From Sphingomonas faeni (GTDB taxonomy: Bacteria > Pseudomonadota > Alphaproteobacteria > Sphingomonadales > Sphingomonadaceae): 46,553 nucleotides of DNA. Positions 7,725 to 15,089 of this stretch are shown here, piece after piece. The notes below the pieces were generated by a model. The model worked only from the letters and a program-made list of their open reading frames with translations. It was not told the origin of the DNA and searched no databases. Every line of letters begins with the position of its first letter. The stretch's first letter is position 1. A program made the position numbers and the translations under genes. The stretch spans positions 1 to 46,553 of the forward strand of contig NZ_JANBVH010000036.1 in assembly GCF_024273235.1 (NCBI RefSeq). Reading direction: 5' to 3'.

Positions 7725-9260
7725 ATGATAAAGCGCGCACTCCCCGTCACCCGCGAGGCGGATTTCTCCGCCTGGTACCAGGCCGTCATCTCCGAGGCCG
7801 ACCTCGCCGAGGAATCCGGCGTCCGCGGCTGCATGGTCATCCGCCCCTGGGGCTATGGCATCTGGGAGCGTATCCAGCGCCTGCTCGACGACCGGATCAA
7901 GGCGACCGGCCACGAGAACTGCTATTTCCCGCTCTTCATCCCGCTCTCGTATTTCGAGAAGGAGGCCGAGCACGTCGACGGGTTCGCCAAGGAAATGGCC
8001 GTGGTCACGCACCACCGCCTCAAGGCCGACGGCTATGGCCGCCTGATCCCCGATCCCGAGGCCAAGCTCGAAGAACCGCTCGTCGTCCGCCCGACCTCCG
8101 AAATGGTGATCGGCGCGGCGTTCGCGCGCTGGGTCCAGTCGTGGCGCGACCTGCCCGTGCTGATCAACCAATGGGCCAACGTCGTCCGCTGGGAAATGCG
8201 CACGCGCATGTTCCTGCGCACCAGCGAGTTCCTCTGGCAGGAAGGCCACACCGCGCACGCCACCGCTGACGAAGCGCGCGACGAGACGCTGAAGATGCTC
8301 GAAGTCTATCGCGATTTCGCGGAGGAATGCCTTGGCGTCCACGTCATCGCTGGCGAGAAGCCCGAGAACGAGCGCTTCCCCGGCGCCGTCGCGACCTATT
8401 CGATCGAGGCGATGATGCAGGACGGCAAGGCGCTCCAGGCGGGCACCTCGCACTTCCTTGGCACCAATTTCGCCTCGGCGCAGAACATCCGCTTCCAGAA
8501 TGCGGGCGGCGAGTTCGAGCTGTGCAACACCACCAGCTGGGGCGTGTCGACGCGGATGATCGGCGCGGTAATCATGGTCCACGGCGACGACGACGGCCTG
8601 CGCGTGCCGCCGATGATCGCCCCGTGGCAGGTCGTGATCGTGCCGATGCTGCGCGACGTGCCCGAGGACGCGGCGATCGTCGACTATTGCAAGTCGCTTC
8701 AGGCGGAATTGGCGAAGCAGTCCGCGCTCGGCGAGCCGGTCCGCGCGCTGCTCGACCTCAAGCCCGCCAAGGCCGCGACCAAGCGCTGGGGCTGGGTCAA
8801 GAAGGGCGCGCCGATCGTGATCGAGGTCGGCGGCCGCGACGTGGCCGGCGGCAACGTCACGGTGATCCGCCGCGATCGCCTCTACCGCGAGGATGGCAAG
8901 CTCGACAGCGTCGCCACGCCGCGCGACGGGTTCGTCGGCGAGGTGTCGGGGATGCTGCACGACGTGCAGGCGACGCTCCACGTCGAATCGATGAACCGCG
9001 TTAAGGGCAACATCGTCCCCGCCGCAGACTTCGCCGCGCTCGAAGCGCATTTCGCGGACGGCGTGAAGAACCCCGGCTGGGTCGATGTCCGCTGGTCGAA
9101 GCCGACCGGCGCCGCGCTCGACAAGGTCGTGGAGCGGCTGAAGGCGCTAAAGCTCACCATCCGCAACGCGCCGATGGGGCAGACCGGCTGCGACGACGGC
9201 GCGTGCATCTTCACCGGCGAACCCGCGGTGGAACGCATCCTGATCGGCCGCGCCTACTAG
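7725..9260 (+). CDS. proS: Prolyl-tRNA synthetase, archaeal/eukaryote-like type
   Basis: Charges tRNA-Pro with proline in the cytoplasm. The 511-residue protein has the class II catalytic core (VIRPWGYGIWERIQ; RPTSEMVIGAAFARW; motif 2 NVVRWEMRTRMFLRTSEF with WQEGHTAH; GTSHFLGTNFA), the anticodon-binding domain and a C-terminal zinc-like domain. It ends in Tyr (LIGRAY), as expected for the archaeal/eukaryote-type enzyme of Thermus-like structure, and lacks the ~180-residue editing insertion of the E. coli type. That makes it a type-3 form rather than the short ~440-residue ProRS found in many other alphaproteobacteria. ATG 7725 is chosen because the family N-terminus (KRALPVTREADFSAWY) begins here. 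It appears to be monocistronic. Confidence 0.96.
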   Translation: MIKRALPVTREADFSAWYQAVISEADLAEESGVRGCMVIRPWGYGIWERIQRLLDDRIKATGHENCYFPLFIPLSYFEKEAEHVDGFAKEMAVVTHHRLKADGYGRLIPDPEAKLEEPLVVRPTSEMVIGAAFARWVQSWRDLPVLINQWANVVRWEMRTRMFLRTSEFLWQEGHTAHATADEARDETLKMLEVYRDFAEECLGVHVIAGEKPENERFPGAVATYSIEAMMQDGKALQAGTSHFLGTNFASAQNIRFQNAGGEFELCNTTSWGVSTRMIGAVIMVHGDDDGLRVPPMIAPWQVVIVPMLRDVPEDAAIVDYCKSLQAELAKQSALGEPVRALLDLKPAKAATKRWGWVKKGAPIVIEVGGRDVAGGNVTVIRRDRLYREDGKLDSVATPRDGFVGEVSGMLHDVQATLHVESMNRVKGNIVPAADFAALEAHFADGVKNPGWVDVRWSKPTGAALDKVVERLKALKLTIRNAPMGQTGCDDGACIFTGEPAVERILIGRAY

Positions 9261-9261
9261 G

Positions 9262-9375
9262 CGCGCCGATCGGCTGTGGCCGGCGTCGGACATGCCCGGT
9301 TTCGGCCGCTTCGCCCGCATTCAGGATCCGGAAGGCATCCCGATCGAACTCTGGCAGCCCGAGGATGCTGCATGA
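9262..9375 (+). pseudogene. Remnant of a VOC/glyoxalase-family gene (C-terminal end only)
   Basis: Directly after proS, an open frame ends in GFGRFARIQDPEGIPIELWQP and then EDAA. The pattern G-x-G-x-F-x-x-x-x-D-P-E-G-x-x-x-E-L-W-x-P is the conserved C-terminus of VOC-fold proteins (glyoxalase I/bleomycin-resistance type), including the metal-ligand Glu. The preceding ~90-100 residues of the fold are missing, because the frame runs back into proS. An ATG at 9292 would give only 27 residues. I read it as a decayed or truncated gene, not a working product. Confidence 0.5.
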
Positions 9376-9461
9376 TGACGACGCGCCTAAGTTTGGTCTG
9401 ACGAGTGGCCGCAGTCCGTGGGAGGGTGTCCGGAATTGCACCAAGCCCTACGCCAGCACTT

Positions 9462-9573
9462 GCACCCCTCCCTGAAAGGGAGGGGCCGGGGGTGGGTCGG
9501 CCCATTTGAGCCACGACGGTTCGGATGGGCGGAAGCCGACCCACCCCCAACCCCTCCCTTCCAGGGAGGGGAG
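9462..9573. repeat. Dispersed palindromic repeat, family E copy 2
   Basis: Left end GCACCCCTCCCTGAAAGGGA then GGGGCCGGGGGTGGGTCGG; right end CCGACCCACCCCCAACCCCT then CCCTTCCAGGGAGGGG. It is nearly identical to 2491-2598 in both arms but differs in the centre. It separates the VOC remnant from the 3' end of the minus-strand radical SAM gene. Nothing else is seen in 9376-9651. Confidence 0.85.
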
Positions 9574-9651
9574 CAGAAGGGCAGGTCTGGCTCGTATAGG
9601 GGCAGGGATCGCCGGTTGAGTAATCCGCGGCACCATCCGCCAAGCCCCCCC

Positions 9652-10722
9652 TCAAAACAACTCCCCCTGAGGCCCCCTCGGCACCCGGAACAGGTCGCTC
9701 CGCAGAGCAACCCGCTCCCGGTTCAACCCGTGCTTCGCGCACGCAATCCGGAACCGAGTCCCCAGCAATTCCGCCCAGGGCCCTTGCCCCTGCATCCGCG
9801 TGAAGAAGTTCGGATCGTTATCCCTACCCCCGCGCAGCGACGCGATCGTCGCCATCACCTTGCCCGCGCGATCCGGAAAATGCTCGTCGAGCCAGGCCCG
9901 GAACAGCGGCGCCACCTCATGCGGCAACCTGACCGGGATAAAGAAAGCCCGCGTCGCCCCGGCCTCCGCCGCGCGCGCGATCAGATGCTCGATCTCGTGA
10001 TCGGTGATCGCCGGGATCACCGGCGCGATCGAAACATACACCGGCACCCCCGCATCGGCGAGCCTCCGCACCGCCGCCAGCCGCCGCTCGGGATGCGGCG
10101 CGCGCGGTTCGACCGTCGACGCCACCTTGGGATCCAAGGACGTGATCGACATCGCCACCGCAGCCAGCCCCTTCGCCGCCATCGGCGCCAGCAGGTCGAG
10201 ATCTCGCACCACCCGGTCCGACTTGGTGGTGATCGTCAGCGGATGATCCGTCTCGTGCAGCACCTCGATGATGCCGCGCGTGATCCGCCAGTCGCTCTCG
10301 ATCGGCTGGTACGGATCGGTGTTCGTCCCGAGCGCCATCGGCGCGACCGCATAGCCCGGCTTCGACAGTTCGGCGCGCAGCAGCGCCGCGGCGGAAGGCT
10401 TCGCGAACAGCTTGCTCTCGAAATCGAGCCCCGGTGACAGGTCGTGAAACGCATGGCTCGGCCGCGCGAAACAATAGATGCAGCCATGCTCGCAGCCCCG
10501 GTATGGATTGATCGAGCGATCGAACGGCACGTCGGGCGACGCGTTGCGGCTGATGATCGTCCGCGGCGTCTCGACGGTCACCGTCGTCCGCAGCTTCGGC
10601 GCGATGCCGTCGATCCCCTCGCGCATGTCGAGCCAGTCGCCGTCGGCCTCGGTCTGCGGCAGGTTGAACCGCCGGCTCTCGTCGTTGCGCGTCGCCCCGC
10701 GAACTGGTCGAGTGGTCTTCAT
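9652..10722 (-). CDS. PA0069 family radical SAM protein
   Basis: A 356-residue radical SAM enzyme. The [4Fe-4S]/SAM motif is CEHGCIYCFARP (CxxxCxxC), preceded by the family signature SINPYRGCEH and followed by LDFESKLFAK. Related proteins are called PA0069 or Rv2578c family and are distantly like spore photoproduct lyase; the reaction is unknown. I start at MKTTRPVRGATRN (CAT 10720-10722). A longer version from 10752 would begin at a non-ATG codon inside the SOS box. A perfect GTTC-N7-GTTC LexA-type box lies 25 bp upstream of this start on the coding strand, suggesting DNA-damage induction. It stands alone, divergent from the 65-residue gene at 10897. Confidence 0.9.
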   Translation of the reverse strand: MKTTRPVRGATRNDESRRFNLPQTEADGDWLDMREGIDGIAPKLRTTVTVETPRTIISRNASPDVPFDRSINPYRGCEHGCIYCFARPSHAFHDLSPGLDFESKLFAKPSAAALLRAELSKPGYAVAPMALGTNTDPYQPIESDWRITRGIIEVLHETDHPLTITTKSDRVVRDLDLLAPMAAKGLAAVAMSITSLDPKVASTVEPRAPHPERRLAAVRRLADAGVPVYVSIAPVIPAITDHEIEHLIARAAEAGATRAFFIPVRLPHEVAPLFRAWLDEHFPDRAGKVMATIASLRGGRDNDPNFFTRMQGQGPWAELLGTRFRIACAKHGLNRERVALRSDLFRVPRGPQGELF

Positions 10723-10746
10723 CGGCAGACGATACGCGCGATGCCA

Positions 10747-10761
10747 GAACAAATATAGAAC
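10747..10761 (-). promoter_or_regulatory. LexA (SOS) box upstream of the PA0069-type gene
   Basis: On the coding strand the sequence is GTTCTATATTTGTTC, a perfect match to the alphaproteobacterial LexA direct repeat GTTC-N7-GTTC, with an AT-rich spacer. It lies 25 bp before the chosen ATG, in promoter position. The same exact pattern occurs before recA in this window. Confidence 0.75.
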
Positions 10762-10896
10762 ATAATTCCCCGCGCCGCGCGGTTGTCCCGGCAGGATCTT
10801 GATCTACATTAGAGAAATAATGGTGAGTTTCTAGCGACTTGCCGGTGGTACGAATGAGCGCTCGCCGCGTGCGGCGATTGCGCGTAGGGCGAAGCG

Positions 10897-11094
10897 ATGA
10901 CGGGACAGATCACCACGGTGGAACGGGCTTTCGAACTGGCACGCTCGGGCGAGTGCGAGTCGGTCAACGCGCTGCGCCAGCGGTTGCGGCGTGAGGGGTA
11001 TGACGCGGTCCACCTCCATCTTCACGGTGCGTCGATCAACAAGCAGCTCGTCGACCTGATCCACGCGGCGCGCGGCGGGTCCGCGCTGGCCTGA
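10897..11094 (+). CDS. Conserved small protein of unknown function (65 aa)
   Basis: The product MTGQITTVERAFELARSGEC continues with SVNALRQRLRREGYDAVHLHLHG and SINKQLVDLI. I recognise the pattern V-E-R-A-F-E-L-A-R-S-G ... L-x-x-E-G-Y ... H-L-x-G-x-S-I-x-K-Q-L from small hypothetical proteins of sphingomonads and rhizobia. It looks like a compact helical fold, perhaps DNA-binding, but no function is known. ATG 10897 follows GGGCGAAGCG. The stop codon falls in the first of three tandem 13-bp repeats (11088-11126). Confidence 0.72.
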   Translation: MTGQITTVERAFELARSGECESVNALRQRLRREGYDAVHLHLHGASINKQLVDLIHAARGGSALA

Positions 11095-11126
11095 CGCGGC
11101 GGCCTGACACGGCGGCCTGACGCGGC
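11088..11126 (+). repeat. Three tandem 13-bp repeats over a stop codon
   Basis: GGCCTGACGCGGC, GGCCTGACACGGC and GGCCTGACGCGGC follow each other directly. The TGA of the first unit is the stop of the 65-residue gene. The remaining copies are in the 3' untranslated region. Confidence 0.85.
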
Positions 11127-11174
11127 GGCGGTCCGGTCGAGACAAGCGCGCTCGTCCGACCGAACCGTGCAGCC

Positions 11175-11423
11175 TCACTTCTGCGCCAGCATCACCGCCT
11201 TTGGCATGTTCAGTCCGGCAGCGGACCATTCGGCGGACGTCTTGCAGATCGTCCGATCGATCCGCGAGCCGGTCATCGCCAGCTCGACCGTGCAATATTT
11301 CTGCGTCTTGGCATCGTACTTCAGGACCGTCGTTTGCGTCGAAGTCGAAGGAGCAGCGAAGGCCGGAACGCTGATCGCAAGGGCAGCGACGGCAACGAGG
11401 CTCTTCAGAAAGATCGGGGTCAT
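11175..11423 (-). CDS. Small secreted protein of unknown function
   Basis: An 82-residue product starting MTPIFLKSLVAVAALAISVP with AFA cleavage, a clear Sec signal peptide. The mature part (about 60 residues) has two cysteines (KYCTVE and RTICKTSAEW) that could form a disulfide. It contains the pattern YCTVELAMTGSRIDRTICKT and then WSAAGLNMP, seen in small periplasmic proteins of sphingomonads with no assigned role. I choose the ATG at 11423 because AAGGAT lies about 8 bases upstream; the next ATG upstream (11432) directly abuts that site. Confidence 0.75.
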   Translation of the reverse strand: MTPIFLKSLVAVAALAISVPAFAAPSTSTQTTVLKYDAKTQKYCTVELAMTGSRIDRTICKTSAEWSAAGLNMPKAVMLAQK

Positions 11424-11655
11424 GGCAGGCATCCTTATGTTGGTATGAGGCGCCCGGTGGGGCGGCATCTCGACCAATGCACCTGGCGTGCCAGTTAAGT
11501 AATACAGTGCTACACAGCGACTAACATGTTCGAACAGGCAGGATTTTTCGCCGAATGGCTAAGCTGGACATGCGAATCCGGGATCGCAAGACACGCCACA
11601 ATCTGGCGAAAACCGCAGAGAAGTAGTGTGAGCCATCGTCACGCTGCGTGTAACG
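11424..11655. other. Intergenic region without a recognised gene
   Basis: This stretch holds the upstream region of the minus-strand secreted protein and then about 150 bp of lower-GC sequence with no convincing ORF. I see no RNA gene or repeat here. It runs into the family F repeat at 11656. Confidence 0.5.
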
Positions 11656-11726
11656 TCTCTCCCTCTCCCATCGGGGAGAGGGAAGGGGCCCGCGGCCACT
11701 TGGCCGTGGGAAGGGTGAGGGCACGC
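11656..11726. repeat. Dispersed palindromic repeat, family F copy 1
   Basis: Inner hairpin CCCTCTCCCATCGGGGAGAG followed by GGAAGGGGCCCGCGGCCACT, a second hairpin around GGCCACTTGGCC, and the ending GGGTGAGGGCACGCG. The same order of blocks is at 20859-20927, and a partial copy is at 18172-18200. It lies downstream of moaB and may act as its terminator. Confidence 0.75.
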
Positions 11727-11769
11727 GACCTAGAAAGCAGGCGAAGCCAACTCACCTCGCGGAAAAGCC

Positions 11770-12297
11770 TCAGCGCTCCAGCAACCGCGGCATGAGCTCG
11801 ACGAAATTGCAGGGACGATGGCGGCTGTCGAGCTGGTCGCGCAGGATCCCATCCCAGCCATCCTTCACCGCCCCGGTCGAGCCCGGCAGCGCGAAGATAT
11901 ACGTACCCTTCGACACGCACGCACACGCACGCGACTGCACCGTCGACGTCCCGATCGTCTGGTAGCTCAGCATGCGGAAGAGCTCGCCGAAGCCCGGGAT
12001 CATCTTCTCGGCGACCTGCTCGACCGCCTCGGGCGTAACATCGCGCCCCGTCACGCCGGTGCCGCCGGTGGTGATGATGCAGTCGACCGCCGGATCGCCG
12101 ATCCACGCATGCAGCCGCGAGACGATCGTCTCGACATCGTCCTTCTCGATCCGGCGATCGGCGAGCACGTGGCCAGCCTCGGTCAGCCGCGCGACGAGCG
12201 TGTCGCCCGAGCGATCCTCCGCCAGCCCACGCGTGTCCGACACCGTCAGCACGGCAATCCGCACCGGCAGGAAAATCCGGCTCTCGTCGATCGGCAT
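11770..12297 (-). CDS. moaB: Molybdenum cofactor biosynthesis protein B (MoaB/Mog family)
   Basis: A 175-residue MoaB/Mog protein, which adenylylates molybdopterin during cofactor assembly. Motifs: VRIAVLTVSDTRGLAEDRSG at the N-terminus, TTGGTGVTGRD (the conserved nucleotide/MPT loop), EKMIPGFGELFRMLSY and FALPGSTGAVKDGWDGIL. The start MPIDESRIFLP (CAT 12295-12297) lies five bases after the transglycosylase stop, so it is the third gene of a UDG-like/slt/moaB unit. No other molybdopterin gene is nearby. The longer frame to 12549 is a shadow of the upstream gene. Confidence 0.92.
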   Translation of the reverse strand: MPIDESRIFLPVRIAVLTVSDTRGLAEDRSGDTLVARLTEAGHVLADRRIEKDDVETIVSRLHAWIGDPAVDCIITTGGTGVTGRDVTPEAVEQVAEKMIPGFGELFRMLSYQTIGTSTVQSRACACVSKGTYIFALPGSTGAVKDGWDGILRDQLDSRHRPCNFVELMPRLLER

Positions 12298-12302
12298 GAA
12301 AC

Positions 12303-14171
12303 TCAATCCGCGCGCGTGATGGTCGAGGACTGCGGCCCGACGCTGGCGTTCACCGCAACCGTGCTCGCGCTTGCCCGTGCATTCGGCCGGGCGTTCATCC
12401 GCACCGCGGTCGCACCCGGCAGGCCGGGGAAGCGCGGCCACATGCCCTGCGCCAGTGCATTGCGGCTGACCGACGCCTTCTTGCCGCCCTGCGCCTCGTA
12501 CATCCAGTAATTGCGCAGCACGGTGGTCACATAGCCACGCGTCTCCCAATACGGAATGCTCTCGATATACAGCAGCGGATCGCCATTATCGCGGACGATC
12601 GCGTTCCAGTCGCCGACCGGACGCGGCCCGGCATTATAGGCAGCGATCACCTTCGGCAGCAGCCCGCCGGTGACGCCCGCCATGTCGCGCAACCGCTCCA
12701 GATGGCGCTGGCCGATATCCATGTTGGTCGACGGCTTGGTCAGCGCCTTCATGTCGATCGACGTACCACGCTCGCGCGCGAAGTCGGTCGCGGCGGCGGG
12801 CATGATCTGCATCAGGCCATACGCGCCGGCCGGGCTCTTCACGGTGTTGCGGAACCGGGACTCTTCAAGCGTGTGCGCGTAGACCAGCGCCTTGTCGATG
12901 TGCCAGCCGCTGTCCGGCGTCCAGTTCGGCGTCGGATAGCGCGCCTCCGCGGTCGACGTCACACCCTGCGGGCAATTATGTGCGAGCCACACGGTCGTCG
13001 CCGGCAGGCTCAACGCTTCCGCCACGCGGACCAGGTTGGCGAACTCGCGCGGATCGCCGATCTTCGCCTGCTGGCGGATCACCGTATCGGCCAGGTCGGT
13101 CTCGCCGACCTCGACCAGTGCCGCTGCGACACGGACGTTCGGACGCTTGCCGACGACCTTCCAGTCGCTGGCCACGAGCCCGCCGACCGACGTTCCCTTG
13201 TCCTTCATCGCCAGTTGCTGGCGCGCGAGCTGGCCGTAGAAGCTCTCGCCGAACTGCGCCGCCGCCTTCAACCGGCCCTCGATCTTGTCGGGGCGCGAGC
13301 ACACCATGTCGGCGCGCGACGCCCAGTACAAAGCCGCCGCGCGAAGATCGACGTCGCCGGCCCGCGCCGCGACACCCTCGAACCCGGATTCGGCATTCGC
13401 ACAATCATTCTGACGCCACGCCGACAGCGCGCCGACCCAGCGGCCCTGGACCGCCCAGTCGCCGACGCCGTCCTGCGCCTTCGCCGCCATCACGCGCGCG
13501 TTCGCATCGTCGCCCTGGAGGAAATAGATCCACGCGATCTTCTGCTGCCATTCGGTCAGCGCCTCGGGGGTGAGCCCGGGCGTGCTCTCGAGCAGCGACT
13601 GCGCCTCGCGGCCCATGTCCGCCTTGACGTAGGGCTGCATCTTCAGCGCGAGATCGGCGGCGATCAGGTCGCCCTGCAGGCTCTTGGCCCGCACGCGACG
13701 CGGCGCGCCGTCCTGCCAGATCAGTCGCTGCGCGGCGGGCAGGGGGGGCAGGTCGACCGCCCCGCGCATCTTGGCCAGCCGCGAGATCTGTTCGGCCTCG
13801 GGCAGTTCGGGCGCTTCGTTGAGCAGCGCGACGAGCGGCTCCATCTCGATCCTGGGCGAGCCCTTCGCCGTATACATCTCGGCGCGCGCGATCGCGTGCA
13901 GCGGGCCGGGCTTCATCGTGTCGAGCTGGATCTGCGCGTCGGTCCACTTGCCGTCGCGGATCGCCGCGAACACCGTCTTGTACGCCTCGCGCTGGCCCGC
14001 ATCGAGCTGGTCCGGGATCTGCTCCAGCGTCGGGGCACCGACCAGCTGCGTCGAACCGAGCCGCGTATCGCCAGCCGGCTCGCCCGCACCGGTCGCCGCC
14101 ATGGCCGGAAGGGGGAGGGCGCTTAGCCCCAGAGCGATGGCCGCCCAGGAAACAGATCGGGTCCGAATCAT
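12303..14171 (-). CDS. Soluble lytic murein transglycosylase
   Basis: A 622-residue periplasmic enzyme that cleaves peptidoglycan with formation of 1,6-anhydroMurNAc. There is a Sec signal peptide (SWAAIALGLSALPLPAMAAT), a long alpha-helical repeat region (about 40-410, Slt70 U-domain like) and a C-terminal catalytic domain. The catalytic Glu is in EESRFRN (Glu437 before Ser). It is followed by GAYGLMQIMPAAA, NMDIGQRHLERL, VIAAYNAGPRPV and the YIESIPYWETRGYVTTVLRN segment. It overlaps the upstream UDG-like gene by four bases (ATGA). The annotated role rests on the strong catalytic-domain match. Confidence 0.93.
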   Translation of the reverse strand: MIRTRSVSWAAIALGLSALPLPAMAATGAGEPAGDTRLGSTQLVGAPTLEQIPDQLDAGQREAYKTVFAAIRDGKWTDAQIQLDTMKPGPLHAIARAEMYTAKGSPRIEMEPLVALLNEAPELPEAEQISRLAKMRGAVDLPPLPAAQRLIWQDGAPRRVRAKSLQGDLIAADLALKMQPYVKADMGREAQSLLESTPGLTPEALTEWQQKIAWIYFLQGDDANARVMAAKAQDGVGDWAVQGRWVGALSAWRQNDCANAESGFEGVAARAGDVDLRAAALYWASRADMVCSRPDKIEGRLKAAAQFGESFYGQLARQQLAMKDKGTSVGGLVASDWKVVGKRPNVRVAAALVEVGETDLADTVIRQQAKIGDPREFANLVRVAEALSLPATTVWLAHNCPQGVTSTAEARYPTPNWTPDSGWHIDKALVYAHTLEESRFRNTVKSPAGAYGLMQIMPAAATDFARERGTSIDMKALTKPSTNMDIGQRHLERLRDMAGVTGGLLPKVIAAYNAGPRPVGDWNAIVRDNGDPLLYIESIPYWETRGYVTTVLRNYWMYEAQGGKKASVSRNALAQGMWPRFPGLPGATAVRMNARPNARASASTVAVNASVGPQSSTITRAD

Positions 14172-14938
14172 CTCACGCCCTCTTGCGATATCTGTTCGCG
14201 CATCAGCATCTGCAAATCCTTCCAGGCCTCGGCCTTGGCCGCTGGCTTCTCGATCAGAAACCGCGGATGAAAGCTCGCGACCACGCTCGTCATATGCGAC
14301 GCGTCACCGACCCCCGTTTGTGCGGTCTTATGGTTAAACCCATGTAAACGCCCGCGCGCCGCCTGTAATTCCGTCCCGAGGATCGCACGGCTCGCCGCAT
14401 TGCCAAGTAGCAGCAACCGCTTAGGCGCGACCAGGCCGATGTGATGCTTGGCGATTTCAGAGAGGCGCGCCTCGACCTCGCTCTGGATCCGCCCCGCCGT
14501 CGGCCGCTTCGCACAGACCGCGGCGAGGTGCACCTCGTCGCGCGTGAGCCCGATCGCCGCGAGCATCTTGTCGAGCAACCGTCCCGACGCGCCACTCAAC
14601 AACGCGCCTGCATCTCCGTCATCGCGGTCGGGACAATCGACAAGCACCATGACCGTAGCGTCAGCCGGGCCCGAAGCCGCCAGCGAAACCCCGCTCCAGT
14701 CCGCCTCGGGAACCTCCGCACCGCTTCGCCAGTTGAGAAAATCGGCGAGCGAAAGCGGCATCGCGGACGGTGCGGCAACCGGCGCAACCGGTGCCGCGGC
14801 GGGCGCGACAAGCGGCTCAGGCGCCGCGAACCAGTCGCGCGGAACGTCGTCGACCAGCGTGTCGACGCCGGCCTCGTGCCACCAGTCGAGCGCACTCGCC
14901 GCGGCGTTTCGCCAATCGATGGTTTGATCCGCCCCCAC
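14168..14938 (-). CDS. Uracil-DNA glycosylase-like protein, degenerate active site
   Basis: A 256-residue protein with the UDG-superfamily arrangement: an SGASGRLLDKMLAAIGLTRDEV block (in family 4, GRAGQLLDRML...), LAAVCAKRPTAGRIQ, LVAPKRLLLLGNAASRAILG and SFHPRFLIEKP near the end. Family 4 enzymes carry GEAPGxxED, HPS and four Fe-S cysteines. Here motif 1 reads VDCPDRDDGD, the later motif is HPRFL, and only two cysteines are present, so the Fe-S cluster and the usual catalytic residue are absent. It may be a non-catalytic or differently acting member. It has a Pro/Ala-rich N-terminal half. First gene of the unit with slt and moaB, divergent from the ETF-QO gene. Confidence 0.8.
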   Translation of the reverse strand: MGADQTIDWRNAAASALDWWHEAGVDTLVDDVPRDWFAAPEPLVAPAAAPVAPVAAPSAMPLSLADFLNWRSGAEVPEADWSGVSLAASGPADATVMVLVDCPDRDDGDAGALLSGASGRLLDKMLAAIGLTRDEVHLAAVCAKRPTAGRIQSEVEARLSEIAKHHIGLVAPKRLLLLGNAASRAILGTELQAARGRLHGFNHKTAQTGVGDASHMTSVVASFHPRFLIEKPAAKAEAWKDLQMLMREQISQEGVR

Positions 14939-15089
14939 AGGGTAACCTATGCTGCACGGTTGACGTGGCGGTCAACTCGCGCAATCGCCATATTGGACAA
15001 GATGGTGCCGGCCCGAGCCCGAACGAAGGGTGGGGCATCAAGCGCTTGGCCATGAAGCTGGGCAATAAGGGGACATCCCCCGGGAGACG

